A stretch of 64,000 nucleotides of DNA, from contig NZ_NIST01000001.1 of NCBI RefSeq assembly GCF_002335745.1, forward strand, positions 1,646,039 to 1,710,038, in the 5' to 3' direction. The position numbers were made by a program, and so were the translations under genes. Positions within the stretch are counted from its first letter, which is position 1, and the number at the start of each line of letters is the position of its first letter. Below, piece after piece: positions 42,341 to 53,051 of this stretch. Below the pieces are notes generated by a model, which saw only the letters and a list, made by a program, of their open reading frames with translations, did no database searches and was not told the DNA's origin. This DNA comes from Evansella halocellulosilytica. GTDB taxonomy: Bacteria; Bacillota; Bacilli; Bacillales; Salisediminibacteriaceae.

Positions 42341-44555
42341 ACCATCTCCTCAAAAAATTAAAAGTGATCGTATTTACAGTGAAATGGGCTTAACAGATGA
42401 TGAGTTTCAACTGGTTGAAAACATTTTAGGTCGTCTGCCAAATTACACGGAACTAGGCTTGTTTTCTGTTATGTGGTCAGAGCATTGCAGCTATAAAAAT
42501 TCAAAAGTACTCCTAAAGAAATTCCCGACTTCTGGTGAAAACGTTCTGCAAGGACCTGGTGAAGGTGCCGGAATCATCGATATCGGTGACGACCAAGCAG
42601 TCGTTTTTAAAATTGAAAGCCACAATCACCCGTCAGCCATTGAGCCTTATCAAGGAGCAGCAACTGGTGTCGGCGGGATTATTCGTGACGTTTTTTCAAT
42701 GGGCGCGCGTCCAGTCGCACTATTAAACTCGCTGCGCTTTGGAGAATTGACAAAGCCTCGTGTGAAGTATTTGTTTGAAGAAGTTGTCGCAGGGATTGCC
42801 GGATACGGTAACTGTATTGGAATCCCAACTGTCGGCGGCGAAGTTCAATTCGATCCTTGTTATGAAGGGAACCCACTCGTCAATGCGATGTGTGTCGGTC
42901 TGATTGATCATAAAGATATTCAAAAAGGGCAGGCAAAAGGTGTCGGAAACCCTGTCATTTATGTAGGAGCAAGTACCGGAAGAGATGGAATTCACGGAGC
43001 GACGTTCGCTTCTGAAGAAATTAGTGAAGAGTCAGAATCAAAACGACCAGCTGTTCAAGTCGGCGATCCATTTATGGAAAAACTTCTTTTAGAAGCATGC
43101 TTAGAAGCGACGAAAAGTGATGCTTTAGTCGGTATTCAAGATATGGGGGCAGCTGGGTTAACGTCTTCATCTGCCGAAATGGCAAGCAAGGCGGGCTCTG
43201 GTATTGAAATGAACTTGGATTTCGTGCCGCAGCGTGAACAAAATATGAGTGCTTATGAAATGATGCTGTCTGAATCTCAAGAACGGATGCTCTTAGTCGT
43301 TGAAGCAGGTCGTGAAGATGAAATGATCGAACTGTTTCAACGTTATGAGCTAAAAGCAGTTGTTGTCGGAAAAGTAACAGATGATCAACGACTACGTCTG
43401 CTTCATAACGGAGATGTCGTTGCTGATGTACCAGTCGATGCATTAGCAGAAGAAGCTCCTGTCTATCATAAGCCATCCTCTATTCCAAAGTATTATGAAC
43501 AGTTCCAACAACAAACACCTTATAAACCTGCTGTGACGGATGTGAAGAACACATGGCATGACTTACTACGTCAGCCGACGATTGCAAGTAAAGAATGGGT
43601 GTATGATCAATACGATTACATGGTAAGAACGAACACAGTCGTCCAGCCAGGGTCAGATGCTTCGGTATTAAGAATTCGTGGTACAGAAAAAGCACTAGCG
43701 ATGACAACCGATTGTAACTCTCGCTATATTTACCTTGATCCTTATGAAGGCGGAAAGCTAGCAATTGCCGAAGCTGCTAGAAATTTAATCTGTTCAGGAG
43801 CACAACCGCTAGGTGTAACCGACTGTTTAAACTACGGAAGCCCAGATAAACCGGAAATTTTCTGGCAGCTAGAAAAATCGACGGACGGTTTAAGTGAAGC
43901 TTGTGAAGTTCTTCGTACACCTGTTATCGGCGGAAATGTGTCGTTATATAATGAGACGGCAAAAGGTGCTGTTTATCCAACACCTGTCATTGGGATGGTT
44001 GGACTCATTGAAAATACTGATCATATTACACGTCAGCAGTTTCAAAATGAAGGAGATCTCGTCTATGTACTTGGAGCAGCGGACGATGATTTTGGTGGAA
44101 GTGAACTGCAAAAGCTTCAGCAAGGAGACATTTCAGGAAAGGCTCCGAAAATCGATCTTGAACTTGAAAAACAAAGACAAGAGCAAGTGCTGCAAGCAAT
44201 TCAAGCGGGAACGGTTCAATCCGCTCATGATTTAGCGGAAGGCGGCTTCCTAGTCGGGCTAGCTGAATGTACGTTTGGAACGGACCTCAGTGCATCTGTT
44301 CAGCTGAATAGTGATGATATCGTGAAGGAGTGTTTTGCTGAAACGCCATCTCGTTACATCTTATCTGTCTCAAAAGAAAACAAAGATCAATTTGAACAAC
44401 TTGTTCCTGAAGCACGATGCATTGGAGAAGTAACGAAAAAGGACGTTATGTCTGTTTATAATTCAAAAGGACAGCTCATCGTTGAAGAAAAGGTTCGACA
44501 ACTTGAAGACACATGGAGAGGTGCCATTTCATGCTTACTGAAATCAAAGGCTTAA
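42324..44555 (+). CDS. purL: FGAM synthase large subunit PurL
   Basis: A 743-residue small-type PurL that turns FGAR into FGAM. It consists of two PurM-like halves. Motifs: [12 protein letters not shown] near residue 50, [21 protein letters not shown], and [24 protein letters not shown] is upstream of the ATG. The 3' end contains the ribosome binding site and start of purF (25-base overlap). Confidence 0.98.
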   Translation: MQLLHEPSPQKIKSDRIYSEMGLTDDEFQLVENILGRLPNYTELGLFSVMWSEHCSYKNSKVLLKKFPTSGENVLQGPGEGAGIIDIGDDQAVVFKIESHNHPSAIEPYQGAATGVGGIIRDVFSMGARPVALLNSLRFGELTKPRVKYLFEEVVAGIAGYGNCIGIPTVGGEVQFDPCYEGNPLVNAMCVGLIDHKDIQKGQAKGVGNPVIYVGASTGRDGIHGATFASEEISEESESKRPAVQVGDPFMEKLLLEACLEATKSDALVGIQDMGAAGLTSSSAEMASKAGSGIEMNLDFVPQREQNMSAYEMMLSESQERMLLVVEAGREDEMIELFQRYELKAVVVGKVTDDQRLRLLHNGDVVADVPVDALAEEAPVYHKPSSIPKYYEQFQQQTPYKPAVTDVKNTWHDLLRQPTIASKEWVYDQYDYMVRTNTVVQPGSDASVLRIRGTEKALAMTTDCNSRYIYLDPYEGGKLAIAEAARNLICSGAQPLGVTDCLNYGSPDKPEIFWQLEKSTDGLSEACEVLRTPVIGGNVSLYNETAKGAVYPTPVIGMVGLIENTDHITRQQFQNEGDLVYVLGAADDDFGGSELQKLQQGDISGKAPKIDLELEKQRQEQVLQAIQAGTVQSAHDLAEGGFLVGLAECTFGTDLSASVQLNSDDIVKECFAETPSRYILSVSKENKDQFEQLVPEARCIGEVTKKDVMSVYNSKGQLIVEEKVRQLEDTWRGAISCLLKSKA

Positions 44556-45949
44556 ACGAAGAGTGCGGTGTGTTTGGAATTTGGGGGCATAAAGACGCTG
44601 CTCATATTACGTATTATGGATTGCACAGTTTACAGCATCGTGGTCAAGAAGGTGCTGGTATCGTTGTTACTGATGGGGAAAAACTTAAAGCAAATAAGGG
44701 AATCGGTCTCGTGAATGAAGTATTCCGCCCGAATGAGCTCGGCCAACTTTACGGAAATGGTGCAATCGGTCATGTACGGTATACAACTGCTGGCGATAGT
44801 GACTTAATTAATGTACAACCACTCATGTTTAATTCACAGACGGGAAGCTTAGCACTTGCTCATAACGGAAATTTAGTCAATGCAACGGCTTTAAAGCACC
44901 AATTAGAGCGTCAAGGCAGTATTTTTCAAACGACGTCAGATACTGAGGTGTTAGCTCATCTCATTAAACGAAGCGGATATGAAAGACTTGAAGATCGTGT
45001 GAAAAATGCGCTCACAATGGTGAAAGGTGCATACGCATTTATGGTGATGGTTGAAGATGCATTAATGGTCGCGCTCGATCCGAATGGTCTTCGCCCGTTA
45101 TCGATTGGCAAACTAGGCGATGCGTATGTCGTCTCATCTGAAACATGTGCATTTGACATTATCGGTGCAACGTATGAACGAGAAGTTGAACCAGGAGAAC
45201 TGCTCATTATTACAGATGAAGGTATTCGCAGCGAACGTTTTTCATTATCTCCGACACGTTCAATCTGCTCGATGGAATATGTATATTTTGCTCGTCCTGA
45301 TAGTAATGTCGATGAAATTAACGTTCATCATGCTCGAAAAAACTTGGGCAAACAGCTCGCGACTGAGCACCCGGTCGAAGCAGATGTCGTTACCGGAGTC
45401 CCGGATTCAAGTATATCAGCTGCGATTGGATACGCTGAACAGGCTGGAATTCCATATGAATTAGGACTTATTAAAAACCGTTATGTCGGACGTACGTTTA
45501 TTCAACCTTCACAAGAGCTTCGTGAACAAGGGGTGAAAATGAAGTTGTCTGCAGTACGCGGCGTTGTTGAAGGAAAGAGAGTCGTCATGGTTGATGATTC
45601 GATTGTTCGTGGAACGACAAGCCGCCGCATCGTCCGTCTTTTAAAAGAAGCCGGTGCAAAAGAAGTTCATGTCCGTATTAGTGCACCGCCGATTACAAAC
45701 CCGTGTTTTTATGGGATTGACACGTCGACAAAAGGTGAACTAATTGCTGCAACGAAAACAGTTGAAGAAATTCGCGAAGAAATTGGCGCAGATTCGTTAG
45801 ACTATTTAACGATTGAAGGGTTAAAAACTGGAATTGGACGTTCGAGCGAAATGGAAAACTGCGGACAGTGCCTAGCATGTTTTACCGGAAATTATCCGAC
45901 AGAAATTTATCCTGAATCTGATCATCCTTATGAAAAGGTTCAGCAATGA
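44531..45949 (+). CDS. purF: Amidophosphoribosyltransferase
   Basis: 472 residues; first committed step, PRPP plus glutamine to phosphoribosylamine. The first 11 residues ([11 protein letters not shown]) form the propeptide removed to expose the catalytic Cys12 (C-G-V-F-G), as in B. subtilis. PRPP loop [13 protein letters not shown] is present. Four Cys for an O2-sensitive 4Fe-4S cluster are seen in I-C-S-M-E, N-P-C-F-Y and N-C-G-Q-C-L-A-C-F. The start is ATG 44531, after GGAGAGG; the ORF opens 6 codons earlier at an ATG overlapping that site. Confidence 0.98.
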   Translation: MLTEIKGLNEECGVFGIWGHKDAAHITYYGLHSLQHRGQEGAGIVVTDGEKLKANKGIGLVNEVFRPNELGQLYGNGAIGHVRYTTAGDSDLINVQPLMFNSQTGSLALAHNGNLVNATALKHQLERQGSIFQTTSDTEVLAHLIKRSGYERLEDRVKNALTMVKGAYAFMVMVEDALMVALDPNGLRPLSIGKLGDAYVVSSETCAFDIIGATYEREVEPGELLIITDEGIRSERFSLSPTRSICSMEYVYFARPDSNVDEINVHHARKNLGKQLATEHPVEADVVTGVPDSSISAAIGYAEQAGIPYELGLIKNRYVGRTFIQPSQELREQGVKMKLSAVRGVVEGKRVVMVDDSIVRGTTSRRIVRLLKEAGAKEVHVRISAPPITNPCFYGIDTSTKGELIAATKTVEEIREEIGADSLDYLTIEGLKTGIGRSSEMENCGQCLACFTGNYPTEIYPESDHPYEKVQQ

Positions 45950-45964
45950 AGGAGGAAATAAACG

Positions 45965-47005
45965 ATGTCAAAAGCATATGAAGCTGCCGGTGTAAATATA
46001 GAAGCCGGCTATGAAGGGGTGCGTCGTATACAAAAGCATGCACAATCGACGAAACAGCCAGGAGTGATAGGTGCACTCGGAAGCTTCGGGGGCCTTTTTG
46101 ACCTTTCTTCCTTATCGTATAAAGAGCCTGTTTTAGTGTCCGGAACAGACGGTGTCGGCACAAAACTTCTCATCGCACAAAGCATGAATAAGCACGATAC
46201 GATCGGGGTTGATGCGGTGGCAATGTGTGTTAACGACATTGTCGTCCAAGGGGCAAAACCGCTGTTTTTCCTTGATTATTTAGCTCTCGGTAAAAATGAT
46301 CCGACTGTTGTCGAACAAATTGTTGCTGGAATTTCCGAAGGCTGCCGCCAGTCAGAATGTGCACTAATTGGCGGGGAAACAGCTGAAATGCCAGATTTAT
46401 ATAGTGAAAATGAATATGATGTTGCAGGATTTACAGTCGGCGCTGCTGAGAAGCAGCATTTGATTGATTCAGAAAATATTCGTGAAGGTGATGTGTTAAT
46501 CGGTCTGCCTTCAAGCGGTATCCATAGTAACGGTTTTTCTCTCGTACGAAAAATCGTCAAAGATGAAGGGCTGACATGGTCAGATTCGTTTGAAGCCGAT
46601 GCTAGCAAGACGATCGGTGACGTTTGTTTAACCCCAACGAAAATCTATGTCCGTGCGATGCTTCCGTTTCTCTTGACGGAACTGATTAAAGGGGCTGCAC
46701 ATATTACAGGCGGAGGTTTTTATGAAAATATTCCACGCATGCTTCCAAAAGGTTTAGGAGCAAAAATCAATTTGACGACTTGGCAAGTACCATCCATTTT
46801 TCAATGGTTGAAAGAGAAAGGGAGTTTAACCGAGGAAGATTTATTTTCAACGTTTAATATGGGGATCGGTTTTATCGTAGCAGTTAGAAAATATGATGTT
46901 GAACACGTTCTTCATACATTTTCCGATGCTGGAGAATCACCGCTTGTCATTGGATCTGTCATTAATGAAGCAGGTGTCTCCTTACAGGGGGCGATTCAAT
47001 GGTAA
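45965..47005 (+). CDS. purM: AIR synthetase
   Basis: 346 residues; closes the imidazole ring (FGAM to AIR). Motifs [18 protein letters not shown] and [29 protein letters not shown] precedes the ATG. The 3' end overlaps purN by 7 bases. Confidence 0.97.
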   Translation: MSKAYEAAGVNIEAGYEGVRRIQKHAQSTKQPGVIGALGSFGGLFDLSSLSYKEPVLVSGTDGVGTKLLIAQSMNKHDTIGVDAVAMCVNDIVVQGAKPLFFLDYLALGKNDPTVVEQIVAGISEGCRQSECALIGGETAEMPDLYSENEYDVAGFTVGAAEKQHLIDSENIREGDVLIGLPSSGIHSNGFSLVRKIVKDEGLTWSDSFEADASKTIGDVCLTPTKIYVRAMLPFLLTELIKGAAHITGGGFYENIPRMLPKGLGAKINLTTWQVPSIFQWLKEKGSLTEEDLFSTFNMGIGFIVAVRKYDVEHVLHTFSDAGESPLVIGSVINEAGVSLQGAIQW

Positions 47006-47580
47006 ATATCGCTGTTTTTGCATCAGGAAGCGGCAGTAACTTTGAAGCAGTTGTTCGTGCTGAAAAAGAAGGAAATATTGATGGGAAAGTGAAATTGCTC
47101 GTTACCGATAATCAAGATGCCTATGCTGTTGAACGAGCAATTGCACATGACATACCCGTTTTTTGTTTCAATCCGAGACAATTCAATTCTAAAGCTGAAT
47201 TTGAAAAAGAAATCTTAACGAAGCTTCAAGAGTCTGGGATCGACTTGATTGTCCTTGCAGGCTATATGCGTTTAATCGGTTCAACATTATTAGAAGCGTA
47301 TGAAAATAGGATTTTAAACATCCATCCGTCACTGTTACCTGCATTTCCTGGATTGGATGCGGTCGGTCAAGCGTTCGATGCAAAAGTAAAAGTAACCGGA
47401 GTGACGATTCATTACGTTGATTCAGGAATGGATACGGGGCCAATTATTACGCAAGAACCTGTTAAAATAGACAGCAGGGATACGAAAGAGGATGTTCAAA
47501 AGCGGATTCAGCGAGTGGAGCACTCTTTATACCCTGCTACGATCCAAGCTGTCATTGAGCAGATTAAAAGGAGCGGATAA
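46999..47580 (+). CDS. purN: GAR formyltransferase (10-formyl-THF dependent)
   Basis: 193 residues. Nucleotide-binding [12 protein letters not shown], catalytic Asn/His in [14 protein letters not shown] and the Asp in [10 protein letters not shown]. No purT-like alternative occurs in the window. It is 3 bases from purH. Confidence 0.97.
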   Translation: MVNIAVFASGSGSNFEAVVRAEKEGNIDGKVKLLVTDNQDAYAVERAIAHDIPVFCFNPRQFNSKAEFEKEILTKLQESGIDLIVLAGYMRLIGSTLLEAYENRILNIHPSLLPAFPGLDAVGQAFDAKVKVTGVTIHYVDSGMDTGPIITQEPVKIDSRDTKEDVQKRIQRVEHSLYPATIQAVIEQIKRSG

Positions 47581-47583
47581 CAG

Positions 47584-49122
47584 ATGAAAAAAAGAGCATT
47601 AGTCAGTGTATCTGATAAAACGGGAATTATTCCTTTCGTTCAAAGCCTAGAGGAACTAGGGATTGAAGTGATTTCAACCGGTGGAACGAAAAGAGCATTA
47701 CAGGAAGCCGGCATCAACGTTATTGGGATTGAAGAAGTCACTGGATTTCCTGAAATTATGGACGGACGTGTCAAAACTCTTCATCCAAACATTCATGGAG
47801 GATTGTTAGCTGTTCGTGACAATGAAGCTCATTTAGCCGCATTAAAAGAACAAGGAATCGGTCTAATTGATTTTGTTATTGTCAATCTTTATCCATTCCA
47901 AGAAACGATTGAAAAAAAAGACACAACATTTAATGATGCTATCGAAAATATTGATATTGGCGGACCATCGATGATTAGAGCAGCAGCGAAAAATCATAAA
48001 GATGTCGCGATTATCGTTGATGCTTCAGACTATGACGGCGTTTTAGAAGAGTTAAAAGAAAATGTTGGCGAATTATCAGGAGAAAGGAAACGAAAGCTTG
48101 CCGCGAAAGCATTTCGCCATACAGCTTCATACGATGCACTTATTGCCGAATATTTAACGAACCAAACAGGAGAGGAAGCTCCAGAGAAATTAACGGTCAC
48201 ATACAATCTTAAACAAATGCTCCGATACGGGGAAAATCCGCATCAGCAAGCCGCGTTTTACGAACGGCCTCTAGGTAATCCTGCTTCCATTGCAAATGCT
48301 ACGCAGCTTCACGGGAAAGAATTGTCTTACAACAATATTAATGACGCTGATGCAGCATTAGCTGTTGTCCGTGATTTCAAAGAGCCTGCAGTTGCGGCAA
48401 TTAAACATATGAACCCTTGCGGTGTAGGAATAGGTGATAACATTTTTGAAGCATACACGAAAGCCTATGAAGCTGATTCTGTTTCAATTTTTGGTGGCAT
48501 AGTCGCTTCGAATAGAGCAATTGATGGGATTACTGCTGCAAAAATGAAGGAGATTTTCCTTGAGATTATTATTGCACCTGACTTTTCCGAAGAAGCGCTT
48601 GCAATCTTAACTGAAAAGAAAAATTTACGGTTATTAAAAGTCGATTTTACTCATAATGAACCGTCTGAACAACGAATTACGACAGTCTCAGGAGGAGCAT
48701 TAATGCAAGAGACAGATACATTAAGCTTTGAAGATGTATCTGTAACGAATCCGACGAAGCGTAAGCCTTCAGAGGATGAATGGAAACAGTTAAAAATGGC
48801 TTGGAAAGTCGTGAAACACGTGAAATCAAATGCGATTGTACTCGGTAAATCCGATTGTACGATTGGAATCGGAGCTGGACAAATGAACCGAGTTGGTGCA
48901 GCGAAAATCGCGATTGAACAAGCTGGTGATGCAGTACAAGGATCTGTATTGGCTTCGGATGCGTTTTTCCCAATGAATGATACTGTTGAAGCAGCAGCAA
49001 AAGCTGGGATAACTGCGATTATTCAGCCTGGCGGTTCGAAACGTGATCAAGAATCGATTGATAAAGCCGATGAATATGGAATTGCAATGGTCTTTACCGG
49101 TGTCCGCCACTTTAAACATTAA
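47584..49122 (+). CDS. purH: Bifunctional AICAR transformylase / IMP cyclohydrolase
   Basis: 512 residues. N-terminal MGS-like cyclohydrolase (~1-190: V-S-D-K-T-G-I, S-T-G-G-T, K-T-L-H-P) and C-terminal transformylase with the catalytic Lys-His in A-I-K-H-M-N-P-C-G and the ending F-T-G-V-R-H-F-K-H. It makes IMP, the end of the pathway. About 220 bases of repeat-like DNA separate it from purD, unlike the tight packing elsewhere in the operon. Confidence 0.98.
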   Translation: MKKRALVSVSDKTGIIPFVQSLEELGIEVISTGGTKRALQEAGINVIGIEEVTGFPEIMDGRVKTLHPNIHGGLLAVRDNEAHLAALKEQGIGLIDFVIVNLYPFQETIEKKDTTFNDAIENIDIGGPSMIRAAAKNHKDVAIIVDASDYDGVLEELKENVGELSGERKRKLAAKAFRHTASYDALIAEYLTNQTGEEAPEKLTVTYNLKQMLRYGENPHQQAAFYERPLGNPASIANATQLHGKELSYNNINDADAALAVVRDFKEPAVAAIKHMNPCGVGIGDNIFEAYTKAYEADSVSIFGGIVASNRAIDGITAAKMKEIFLEIIIAPDFSEEALAILTEKKNLRLLKVDFTHNEPSEQRITTVSGGALMQETDTLSFEDVSVTNPTKRKPSEDEWKQLKMAWKVVKHVKSNAIVLGKSDCTIGIGAGQMNRVGAAKIAIEQAGDAVQGSVLASDAFFPMNDTVEAAAKAGITAIIQPGGSKRDQESIDKADEYGIAMVFTGVRHFKH

Positions 49123-49136
49123 TCTCTTTTGGTGGC

Positions 49137-49286
49137 CTATTGTTGGTGATTGACAAACACGCTCGCTTTCCCCGGACTTCGCGTGCCTCATCGCTCGTTC
49201 CCCCTCCTTAAGGGGTTCGACTGGTTCGCTTTTACGTGGGGAGTCTCGCGTATTCGATCATTCACTTGCCCAAATTAACAATAATC
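49137..49286 (+). repeat. Repeat-like insertion between purH and purD
   Basis: GC-rich patch (CACGCTCGCTTTCCCCGG ... GGGGAGTCTCGCGTATTCGA) bounded by imperfect inverted ends TATTGTT and AACAATA. It resembles intergenic elements of Bacillaceae. No terminator-type T run, so read-through into purD seems likely. Confidence 0.55.
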
Positions 49287-49345
49287 TTTATCAAATCCTT
49301 ACTATTAAAAAATGATGGACGATATTTTTAAAAGGAGCGGTTTTC

Positions 49346-50611
49346 GTGAAAGTACTAGTCATAGGAAATGGCGGGCGAGAGCATGCAATTTGTTGGAAAC
49401 TCGCGCAATCAAAAAAAGTGACCCATGTATTTGCCGCACCAGGAAGTGATGGGATCTCAAATGAAAAAGTGAAATCTGTTTCTATACCGGCGGATCATCA
49501 TGCCGAATTAATGACATTTGCAAAAGAAGAGAAGATCGATTTAACAATAGTTGGACCAGAAGCACCGCTCGTAGATGGAATTGTTGATTCATTTAATTGC
49601 GAAGGTCTAACAACTTTTGGGCCCTCAAAAGCTGCAGCTGCCCTTGAAGGAAGCAAAACGTTTGCGAAGGAAATGATGAAAAAATATCAGATCCCAACGG
49701 CTTCATATGAAGTGTTTGACAATGTGGAAGCAGCAAAGGCATATGTCAAACAGCAAGGGGCGCCAATTGTCGTTAAAGCAGACGGACTAGCAGCTGGTAA
49801 AGGAGTCGTTGTTGCTGAGACGGAAGCAGAAGCGTTAAATGCAATTGATCAAATGATGGAGGAGAAAGCTTTTGGAGAAGCGGGAAGCTCTCTCGTCATT
49901 GAAGAGTGTTTACGTGGTGAGGAATTGTCTTTAATGGCATTCGTTCATGAAAATACTGTTATTCCAATGGTGCCTGTACAAGACCATAAGCGGGCATATG
50001 AAAGAGATCAAGGTCCGAATACCGGTGGGATGGGAGCTTATTCCCCCGTTCCTCACTTAGAGAACGGATGGGTTGAACAGGCAGAGAGAGAAATCTTGCG
50101 CCCAATGGCAGAAGCGATGGTCAAAGAAAAGGTACCATTCACTGGCATTTTATATGCAGGATTAATGATTACTGAGAGCGGTCCAAAAGTGATTGAATTT
50201 AACGCACGCTTTGGTGATCCTGAAACACAAGTCGTTCTTCCACGCATGAAATCAGACTTGATTGATGTGATCGAAAGCACGTTAAATAATGTAGAAATGA
50301 ACGTCGAATGGAAGCAAGAAGCGTGTGTAGGTGTTGTATTAGCTTCTGAAGGGTATCCTGCTTCGTACGAAAAAGGCGTAGCCGTTCATATTCCTAAGAT
50401 CAATGACGATATTCAAACTTGGTTCCATGCAGGACTTCAAGAACAAGAGGGGCATTGGGTAACGAATGGTGGACGGGTTTTACTCCTTTCCTCTTTAGGA
50501 AAAACGATTGAAGAAGCGCTATCCAGCACGTATCATGTTTTGGAAAAACAACAATGGGACGGATTATTTTATAGACGTGATATAGGACATCATGTAACGA
50601 GCCGAAGATAA
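49346..50611 (+). CDS. purD: Phosphoribosylamine-glycine ligase
   Basis: A 421-residue ATP-grasp ligase making GAR. Motifs V-I-G-N-G-G-R-E-H-A-I at the N-terminus, A-D-G-L-A-A-G-K-G-V near 150, Q-D-H-K-R-A-Y-E-R-D-Q-G-P-N-T-G-G-M-G-A-Y and E-F-N-A-R-F-G-D-P-E-T-Q. AAAGGAGCGG precedes the start. Last gene of the operon, followed by a terminator. Confidence 0.98.
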   Translation: MKVLVIGNGGREHAICWKLAQSKKVTHVFAAPGSDGISNEKVKSVSIPADHHAELMTFAKEEKIDLTIVGPEAPLVDGIVDSFNCEGLTTFGPSKAAAALEGSKTFAKEMMKKYQIPTASYEVFDNVEAAKAYVKQQGAPIVVKADGLAAGKGVVVAETEAEALNAIDQMMEEKAFGEAGSSLVIEECLRGEELSLMAFVHENTVIPMVPVQDHKRAYERDQGPNTGGMGAYSPVPHLENGWVEQAEREILRPMAEAMVKEKVPFTGILYAGLMITESGPKVIEFNARFGDPETQVVLPRMKSDLIDVIESTLNNVEMNVEWKQEACVGVVLASEGYPASYEKGVAVHIPKINDDIQTWFHAGLQEQEGHWVTNGGRVLLLSSLGKTIEEALSSTYHVLEKQQWDGLFYRRDIGHHVTSRR

Positions 50612-50613
50612 TC

Positions 50614-50655
50614 AGAAGACCTGGAGGGAAAGTCCGGCCAGGTCTTCTATTTTCT
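50614..50655 (+). terminator. Terminator of the pur operon
   Basis: Perfect 11-bp AGAAGACCTGG / CCAGGTCTTCT stem, then TATTTT. Confidence 0.9.
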
Positions 50656-50766
50656 GTCCATTTTCTTTTTCTTATGAAGTCTCATCCAAAAAAACATGGC
50701 GGCGATAATGCTACCAAATATCAAAAAGTAAAGAAACAGTGTATCAATAGCAAATTCCCAGTTCAT
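50647..50766 (-). CDS. 39-residue single-TM protein
   Basis: A small ORF with an excellent ribosome binding site (GGAGGCG, 6 bases before the ATG at 50766). Product: short acidic N-terminus, one TM helix (~9-28), then a basic tail R-L-H-K-K-K-K-M-D-R-K. This is the shape of many small membrane proteins of Bacillus. It is convergent with purD, and its stop lies in the shared terminator. It lies downstream of the DUF2892 gene on the same strand, 58 bases away, so the two may be co-transcribed. Unknown function. Confidence 0.6.
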   Translation of the reverse strand: MNWEFAIDTLFLYFLIFGSIIAAMFFWMRLHKKKKMDRK

Positions 50767-50824
50767 AAAACGATCGCCTCCTTCATTGCGTCGTATGTTT
50801 TGGATGATGGTTATAAAGCCTTTA

Positions 50825-51085
50825 CTATGAAGGATTTACTGGTGATATATCATAATCGTCATATTCTTCATCATCAAAATGCATGACTTTTTCCTCGAAT
50901 AAATAGGTCAGCGGGCAAAAACGGGTAATTCCTTCTGCTATTTTCATTGCCCCCATGATCACAGTAAACAATGGCATCGTGTCATAAGGACGTCTTACCA
51001 TTTTAGATAATGCCCATGCAAATAAAGTAAACCCGCACGTAATTCTGACAATGGCATTAATGACCCCGATATTTTGTTTGAACAT
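50825..51085 (-). CDS. DUF2892 (YgaP-type inner membrane) protein
   Basis: 86 residues. N-x-G-x-I-N-A-I-V-R-I-T-C-G-F-T-L-F-A-W-A and M-G-A-M-K-I-A-E-G-I-T-R-F-C-P-L-T-Y-L-F form the two-helix DUF2892 hairpin seen in YgaP-like proteins, usually fused or linked to rhodanese; no rhodanese is here. The tail is acidic (D-D-E-E-Y-D-D-Y-D). The start is moved to ATG at 51085, with AGGAGGG upstream. Confidence 0.82.
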   Translation of the reverse strand: MFKQNIGVINAIVRITCGFTLFAWALSKMVRRPYDTMPLFTVIMGAMKIAEGITRFCPLTYLFEEKVMHFDDEEYDDYDISPVNPS

Positions 51086-51216
51086 ATTGAACCCTCCTGA
51101 TTGTTTTTTAAAAAACACCTTTTTGTATTTTTAATAAAATTGTAAAAAAATCTTCATCGATTTAAAGGAAGAATATGTTACCATAGTAGAAACTTTCTAA
51201 AAAATGGGTGATTTGT

Positions 51217-52962
51217 ATGGTCAAAGGATTTTCTCACTATTGGACAAAAAGACAAATACGTGATCAGTTAAATGTAATCCGTGGCGAAGCAGCACCAACA
51301 TATGTGATTCAAGATGCGATATGGTTAAACAGTGTTCGAAAATGCTGGCTGCAAGGGAATATCTGGATACATCATGATCGTATTATTTATACAGGAGAAC
51401 AGATGCCAGCAAATTTGAATGGAACAACGCTTTATAGTGCAAAAAATAAGCTTATCGTGCCTGGATATATTGAACATCATGCTCACCCATTCCAGTTATA
51501 TCATCCCCTCACTTTAGCTCAATATGCATCTGAAAGAGGGACGACGACATTAATAAATGACAATATGCTGCTTTTTTTACATTTGGACAAATCGAAAGCG
51601 CTTACATTGTTGGCGGATATCCAAAAAACTCCCGCTACGATGCTTTGGTGGGCTAGGTACGATTGTCAAACAGAGCTACGAAATGAAGATGATGTGTTTT
51701 CATTTTCAAATATGAGAGACTGGCTCGATCACCCTTATGTAGTTCAAGGAGGAGAATTAACAGATTGGCCGAGAGTTCTTCAAGGAGACGATGTGATGCT
51801 GCACTGGCTTCTTGAGACAAAGGACGTTCGTAAACCGATTGAAGGACATTTTCCCGGAGCTGGAGAAAATACACTCACTCAAATGGCCTTAATCGGAGTA
51901 GATGGTGACCATGAATCAATGACCGGAAACGACGTAGTAAAGCGATTAGATATGGGGATGACTGCCTCTTTACGATATTCTTCTATTCGTCCTGATTTAC
52001 CAAGTCTTTTAAAACAATTACATGATCACAATTTCACGAGTTATAACCATTTACTAATGACGACTGACGGATCTCCCCCTCGTTTTTTAAAGGATGGAAT
52101 GATGGATCATTTAATTGATTTAGCGATGCAGCAAGGGGTTCCATTTGAAGAAGCAGTAGGAATGTGCACATACAATGTCGCTAAGCATTATCATATGGAT
52201 GATGTTCTTGGGATGATTGCGCCGGGGCGCTTAGCCAATTTAAACTTTCTTTCTAATAAGGAAACACCGCTCCCGACCGATGTGCTAGCGAAAGGTGTTT
52301 GGGTTCGTAAGGACGACCAACCGGTATTCCCGGATCAACAATTCAACTGGGAAAAATACGGTTTTACTCCTTTGGATATCGACTGGGAGCTTACAGAAGA
52401 AGATTTTCACTTTTCAACTCCAATCGGATTAGAGATGGTTAACGATGTCATTGTTAAGCCATACCAAGTTACCCAAGATTTATCACAAGAAGAATTGAAC
52501 CCTAAAAAAGATGAATGCTTTTTCATGCTCATTGATCGTAATGGAAAGTGGACTGTGAGTACAGTTGTAAAAGGCTTTGCAAAAGACATTTACGGTTTTG
52601 GAAGCACGTATTCCAACAGCGGCGATATCATTTTAATCGGAAAAAGTAAAAAAGGATTATTGTCAGCTTTTTTCGAATTAAAAAAGCATAATGGAGGAAT
52701 TGTCTTGCTCGAGCGCGAAGAAGTAATAAGTCGAGTTAAGCTCGATTTATTTGGTGTGATGTCTAAAAAAACGATGGAACAACTAATGGACGAAGAAACG
52801 CAATTATCGACTGAATTGAAAAAAAGAGGATACCGTTTTTCTGACCCTATATACAGTCTGCTTTTCTTTTCAGCGACTCATTTGCCATACGTGCGTATTA
52901 CACAAAAAGGAATTTTTGATGTAAAAAAGAAAAAGGTACTCTTTCCTTCGATTATGCGTTAA
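51217..52962 (+). CDS. yerA: Putative adenine deaminase YerA (amidohydrolase)
   Basis: A 581-residue amidohydrolase with the V-P-G-Y-I-E-H-H-A-H-P metal motif near residue 95, a central TIM barrel and a C-terminal adenine-deaminase-like domain. Length and synteny (after purD, before yerB) match B. subtilis YerA. Some family positions differ from canonical AdeC, so adenine as substrate is a family inference. Start ATG 51217 is preferred to GTG 51208; the ribosome binding site is weak (GGGTGA). Confidence 0.88.
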   Translation: MVKGFSHYWTKRQIRDQLNVIRGEAAPTYVIQDAIWLNSVRKCWLQGNIWIHHDRIIYTGEQMPANLNGTTLYSAKNKLIVPGYIEHHAHPFQLYHPLTLAQYASERGTTTLINDNMLLFLHLDKSKALTLLADIQKTPATMLWWARYDCQTELRNEDDVFSFSNMRDWLDHPYVVQGGELTDWPRVLQGDDVMLHWLLETKDVRKPIEGHFPGAGENTLTQMALIGVDGDHESMTGNDVVKRLDMGMTASLRYSSIRPDLPSLLKQLHDHNFTSYNHLLMTTDGSPPRFLKDGMMDHLIDLAMQQGVPFEEAVGMCTYNVAKHYHMDDVLGMIAPGRLANLNFLSNKETPLPTDVLAKGVWVRKDDQPVFPDQQFNWEKYGFTPLDIDWELTEEDFHFSTPIGLEMVNDVIVKPYQVTQDLSQEELNPKKDECFFMLIDRNGKWTVSTVVKGFAKDIYGFGSTYSNSGDIILIGKSKKGLLSAFFELKKHNGGIVLLEREEVISRVKLDLFGVMSKKTMEQLMDEETQLSTELKKRGYRFSDPIYSLLFFSATHLPYVRITQKGIFDVKKKKVLFPSIMR

Positions 52963-53051
52963 ACTAAGAAAGTGAATAGAGTGCTTGTTCTATGCCAACA
53001 ATGTCATACCATCTAGCAGTTACCTGCACTTTTAGAAAGGTTGATCTTGAC

